DNA of 64,000 bases. It comes from Erpobdella octoculata. Lineage: Eukaryota; Annelida; Clitellata; Hirudinida; Erpobdellidae. This document shows positions 60,301 through 64,000 of this stretch, piece by piece (position 1 is the stretch's first letter; the number at the start of each line of letters is the position of its first letter). Location of the stretch: contig OZ022238.1 of the NCBI GenBank assembly GCA_963978895.1, forward strand, positions 21,578,732-21,642,731, read 5' to 3'. Made by a program: the position numbers and the translations under genes. The notes under the pieces were generated by a model. That model was not told the DNA's origin and made no database searches. It saw only the letters and a list, made by a program, of their open reading frames with translations.

Positions 60301-61029
60301 TTTCTTTCCTAATTTTTCAACCTTAAAACTTTAATTAGATTTGGTAAAAGTTGCTTGAAACCTTCTGTAACCTTTGTCACGTAAACTCGCTGGAAGCTAT
60401 GTAGTTTTTCGATTCCGCATTGTGGACTTGAATACAACGTACAACGCTAATTCGTTACATCTCAATTTCTTCATACACGACCGAACCCGCAACTGTATCA
60501 CACAGTCAGTTTCCGACTTTCTACAACTTTTCAAGCCCCCAAACACAGAAATATCATCAATGCAGAACTGTTCAACTCTCTTAAGCTCTAGCTTTATTTC
60601 CGCAAGTCACCACCAAAACACAAAAAAATTCTTAGCCAAACGGCTTTGAGCTTCAGCCTCACTGGCAACATAGAAGCACCTTCAAACTCTCCAAATATAA
60701 TAATCATTTCAATACCTACATCTGTCAGCAGCATCACAACAAACTTTTTCTACCTGCCCCGCCACATCCAGAGTAGGAACCTCCTCAGCCGACTTATCCG
60801 TAGCAGCATGACTTATATGGGCGCTCCGATAACCAGAATCACTTACAGCTCCGTTCCATCTCTTCTAAAATCATTTTTTTCAAAATCAACTCAACCCCAA
60901 TGTCCTGGAACTCATGACCACTTAAAAAATCTGGCCCGCCATGCAAAAATTGTAAAACATTCTGTCCAGACGCCGCATCACAGGTGTCATCATCACACAC
61001 CTCATTCAAATACTAATATATGATCTAAC
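60301..61029. other. Intronic sequence with unassigned open frames
   Basis: Plus-strand open frames (60374-60649 and 60646-61023) have mixed composition but no recognisable domain. I see no splice sites that would fit the CABIT gene. Confidence 0.4.
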
Positions 61030-61109
61030 GGGGCAATGTTTAAAAAACAGCATCGTATTAGAATCGACACCTAGTGACATATATAAGCTGGTAAAAAATA
61101 GACATCTAT

Positions 61110-61345
61110 GTACAAACGAACAAGCAAACAGACAAAAAAGTGGCCTAGTGAAAACGTTGTAGAAAGAGGAGATATGTAGGAAAGGAAAAAAGAGCAAGAT
61201 AGAGCAGGCCTCCACAGAAAAGCAGTGTTGAAATATAGAATTCCAGTTAATGTGTTGCAAACATTCATTTATTACGGAATAGTCGGCTTTTTGAATCCAT
61301 ATATGTACGACAGCCGTGTTGATTCCGCAGCACTTGAACAAGACA
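61110..61345 (-). pseudogene. Non-LTR endonuclease-RT linker fragment
   Basis: The minus-strand translation IQKADYSVINECLQHINWNS, then IFQHCFSVEAC, resembles the linker between endonuclease and reverse transcriptase in CR1/Jockey-type elements (a Y-x-x-I-N-x-x-L...W-x-x-I-F...V pattern). No catalytic motif is included. Confidence 0.45.
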
Positions 61346-61384
61346 TATTCGGTTGGAAACTAACAACGCAATGATCTTTGTTAT

Positions 61385-62369
<985 letters not shown>

Positions 62370-63470
62370 GTGAAATAATATGTTTCAAAACTGTACAGTA
62401 TAATATTGTAATTTTAATATAGTAAATAATATAGTAAATATAATAAAATAATTAATTTCAAAGCTGTAAATATAATATGGTAAATAATTTAGTAAATTCA
62501 GTAAAATAATATGTAAATATAATATAGGTTTTTATGCTCCTTAATGATATTTGTATTTCTTATTAAATTTTTGTTCTCAAAATCATGACGGCGCCAAAAC
62601 GTCCCGGCGCTCAATTGCGCCTAAACGGCCAATGCCTATGTCTGCTGCATAAAAGTGTCGCAAAAAATCGGCCGACGGCAAGGCGCCGGCGTATATACGT
62701 CTTTTCAATTTTTCGTTCAGCCTTTAGCGCCTAGCCAAATATGCTAACAACAATATACGTAAGCGCCAAGACATATTTTTGAAAATACGGTTTCTTTTAC
62801 AAACATAAAATTTAAATTGAAAAACTGACTAATCTATTTTCAAATTGTTGGCATTTATGAATTTATAAAAAAAAAACTGAGCATTTTAATGCAATAGTCA
62901 AAAATGCCCAAAAGTCCCTTCGATTTAAAACAAAGGCTTCTGAAATTTGTAATTATTACTTTTGAGGTATCCGGTATACAACTGTATTCTAAATTTCAGG
63001 TCAAAAGCACACCTGGAAGTGGGTCTAAAGTGGTTACAGACTTTGTCGCGGTCAAGCAACGGATATGTAACATTTTAAGAAAAGCGTGTAAAAAACAGAC
63101 TTAGGATAAAAGATAACGGAACTGTAACTCTTTACCCTAGACAAATCTCTTCGCCTAGGTTTTTGGATCATGTAATTGTCTGTTAAGTGCTGAATAATTT
63201 TAGTTTTTTAAAACGAAAGGGGTCCGGACCACCAGGACCCTTAGAATCCGCTCCTGAATATTACTACAGTATTCTACAAAAATTACTTTGTTCAGCAATT
63301 TTTCTGGATTTTGTGAAAATTCGTTATTTAGGCCCGGCTATATAATAGTAATCGCTTTTTTATTATTTAAAAAAAAACTATTGAAAAAAGTATTTAAAAA
63401 AATTATTTTAAAAATTTACATTGCCATACGTTAGTCTAAATGACGCAAACATATTTTCATCCATGCTCAG
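62370..63470. other. Last visible intron segment
   Basis: AT-rich with a GC-rich block (62585-62740, GCGCCAAAACGTCCCGGCGC) of unknown origin and a hAT-like terminus (GGTCCGGACCACCAGGACCC near 63222). An acceptor-like ATTTCAG at 62999 begins a short open stretch (VKSTPGSGSKVVTDFVAVKQ), but its phase does not fit exon 4, so it is not called as an exon. Confidence 0.5.
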
Positions 63471-64000
63471 AAATCATCATTTTCAACGATTGTCCCAGCA
63501 ACGGAACATACGAATACATTAATCCCAAAGACTTCATCCTGTGTGAAAAGGCTTCTAAAGAACTGAAAGATTTTTCTCAAAAGTCAAACACCTACATCTT
63601 CAATTTGTTGAAACCACTGCCAGAAATGAAGAAACAGCCAAATCTTAAAAGTGTTAAGCTCCCACCTATACCCCGTCGAGTTCCTCCATGTCCACCCGCT
63701 GACCCCTTAATTCTTTCTGCAAAAAAATGTAGTGAGAGCCTAAACAGTCCCAACAATGAACCTCGTCTTTTAAATCAACAAACGCAGACCCTGGCTAAAA
63801 CCAAAGAAAATAAAAATTATCCGGTCTCTCTGGATAATAGCAACAACCAGAAAACTAATTTGCTAAATATGTCAGAAAATTTCAACTATTCAAACGAAGC
63901 TGCAGAAATTACTACAGAGCCCATCCCTTCAAACTCAAGTTTTTCAATATTTTTGAAGCCAGACTCTGGTGATATAAAAAGAAAAACTATTATCCCTGCT
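63471..64000 (+). CDS. CABIT-domain adaptor, exon 5 (runs off the window)
   Basis: Acceptor TTTTCATCCATGCTCAG ends at 63470. Two bases complete the exon 4 codon to give KTCQ-E-IIIFND. The exon reads CPSNGTYEYINPKDFILC, which matches the end of the GAREM CABIT domain. After this comes a low-complexity tail with PPIPRRVPPCPPADP (a proline-rich, SH3-ligand-like stretch near 63660-63710), and TYEYINP supplies a Y-x-N motif of the type bound by GRB2 SH2. The frame is open for 177 codons to the window end with no stop. GAREM proteins end in a SAM domain, which would lie outside. Ligand claims are inference from motif. Confidence 0.78.

Noticed and set aside
60374..61023. Two adjacent plus-strand open frames with balanced composition
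   Set aside because: No motif, no consistent frame with the CABIT gene and no recognised TE family. Left as unassigned.
62904..63104. Open frame MPKSPFDLKQRLLKF... as an exon of the CABIT gene
   Set aside because: Its only good acceptor (62999) gives a phase that meets a stop when joined to exon 4, whereas exon 4 joins directly to the exon at 63471 in phase.

Overview
This is an AT-rich metazoan window made almost entirely of transposable elements (TEs) and simple repeats. It shows no prokaryotic features (no operons, rRNA, intact tRNA or CRISPR arrays). The content is L2/CR1-like and Jockey-like non-LTR retrotransposons, an R2-type retrotransposon with a restriction-like endonuclease, Ty3/gypsy fragments, Helitrons, P-like elements, hAT and mariner-type elements, a tRNA-derived SINE and long (TA)n, (TATG)n and (AAT)n arrays. 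This fits a TE-dense, AT-rich invertebrate; a cnidarian such as Hydra is a guess from repeat style only.

The one host gene I can support lies on the + strand from about 35.9 kb to beyond the right edge. Five exons (35875-36033, 36461-36587, 53105-53308, 59502-59666, 63471-64000+) have usable splice sites, and their reading phases agree at all four junctions. Joined, they give a CABIT domain followed by a proline-rich tail, as in GAREM/THEMIS adaptor proteins. Its 16.5-kb, 6.2-kb and 3.8-kb introns are filled by the TEs listed below.

Layout. 1-1790: gypsy pol remnant (+). 1.9-3.4 kb: L2-like element (-). 3.9-7.3 kb: hAT and mariner-type non-autonomous copies. 7380-12015: P-like element with a THAP-type transposase pseudogene, interrupted by a hAT insertion (10110-11283) with a perfect 8-bp target-site duplication (TSD). 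12.2-18.85 kb: a (TATG)n microsatellite split by an R2-type element on the minus strand, which itself contains a hAT (13408-15145) that contains another hAT (13579-14641). 18.85-32.3 kb: a Helitron-rich zone with a gypsy fragment, a Helitron carrying a SINE, a decayed autonomous Rep-helicase Helitron (-), and several Helitron ends carrying an arginine/serine/glutamate-coding GC-rich minisatellite. 32.5-34.5 kb: Jockey-like element split by a solo LTR. 34.8-64 kb: the CABIT gene.

Inside the introns are a hAT remnant with telomere-like repeats (38806-39596), Jockey-like elements, a 687-bp tandem duplication, a second P-like element with TIRs and TSD (53991-55865), gypsy integrase and LTR pieces, and an RNase H-bearing non-LTR element.

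Every TE coding region shows stops, frameshifts or truncation, so none looks active as read. Boundaries supported by target-site duplications are the firmest calls. Family assignments rest on motifs read by eye, without database searches.
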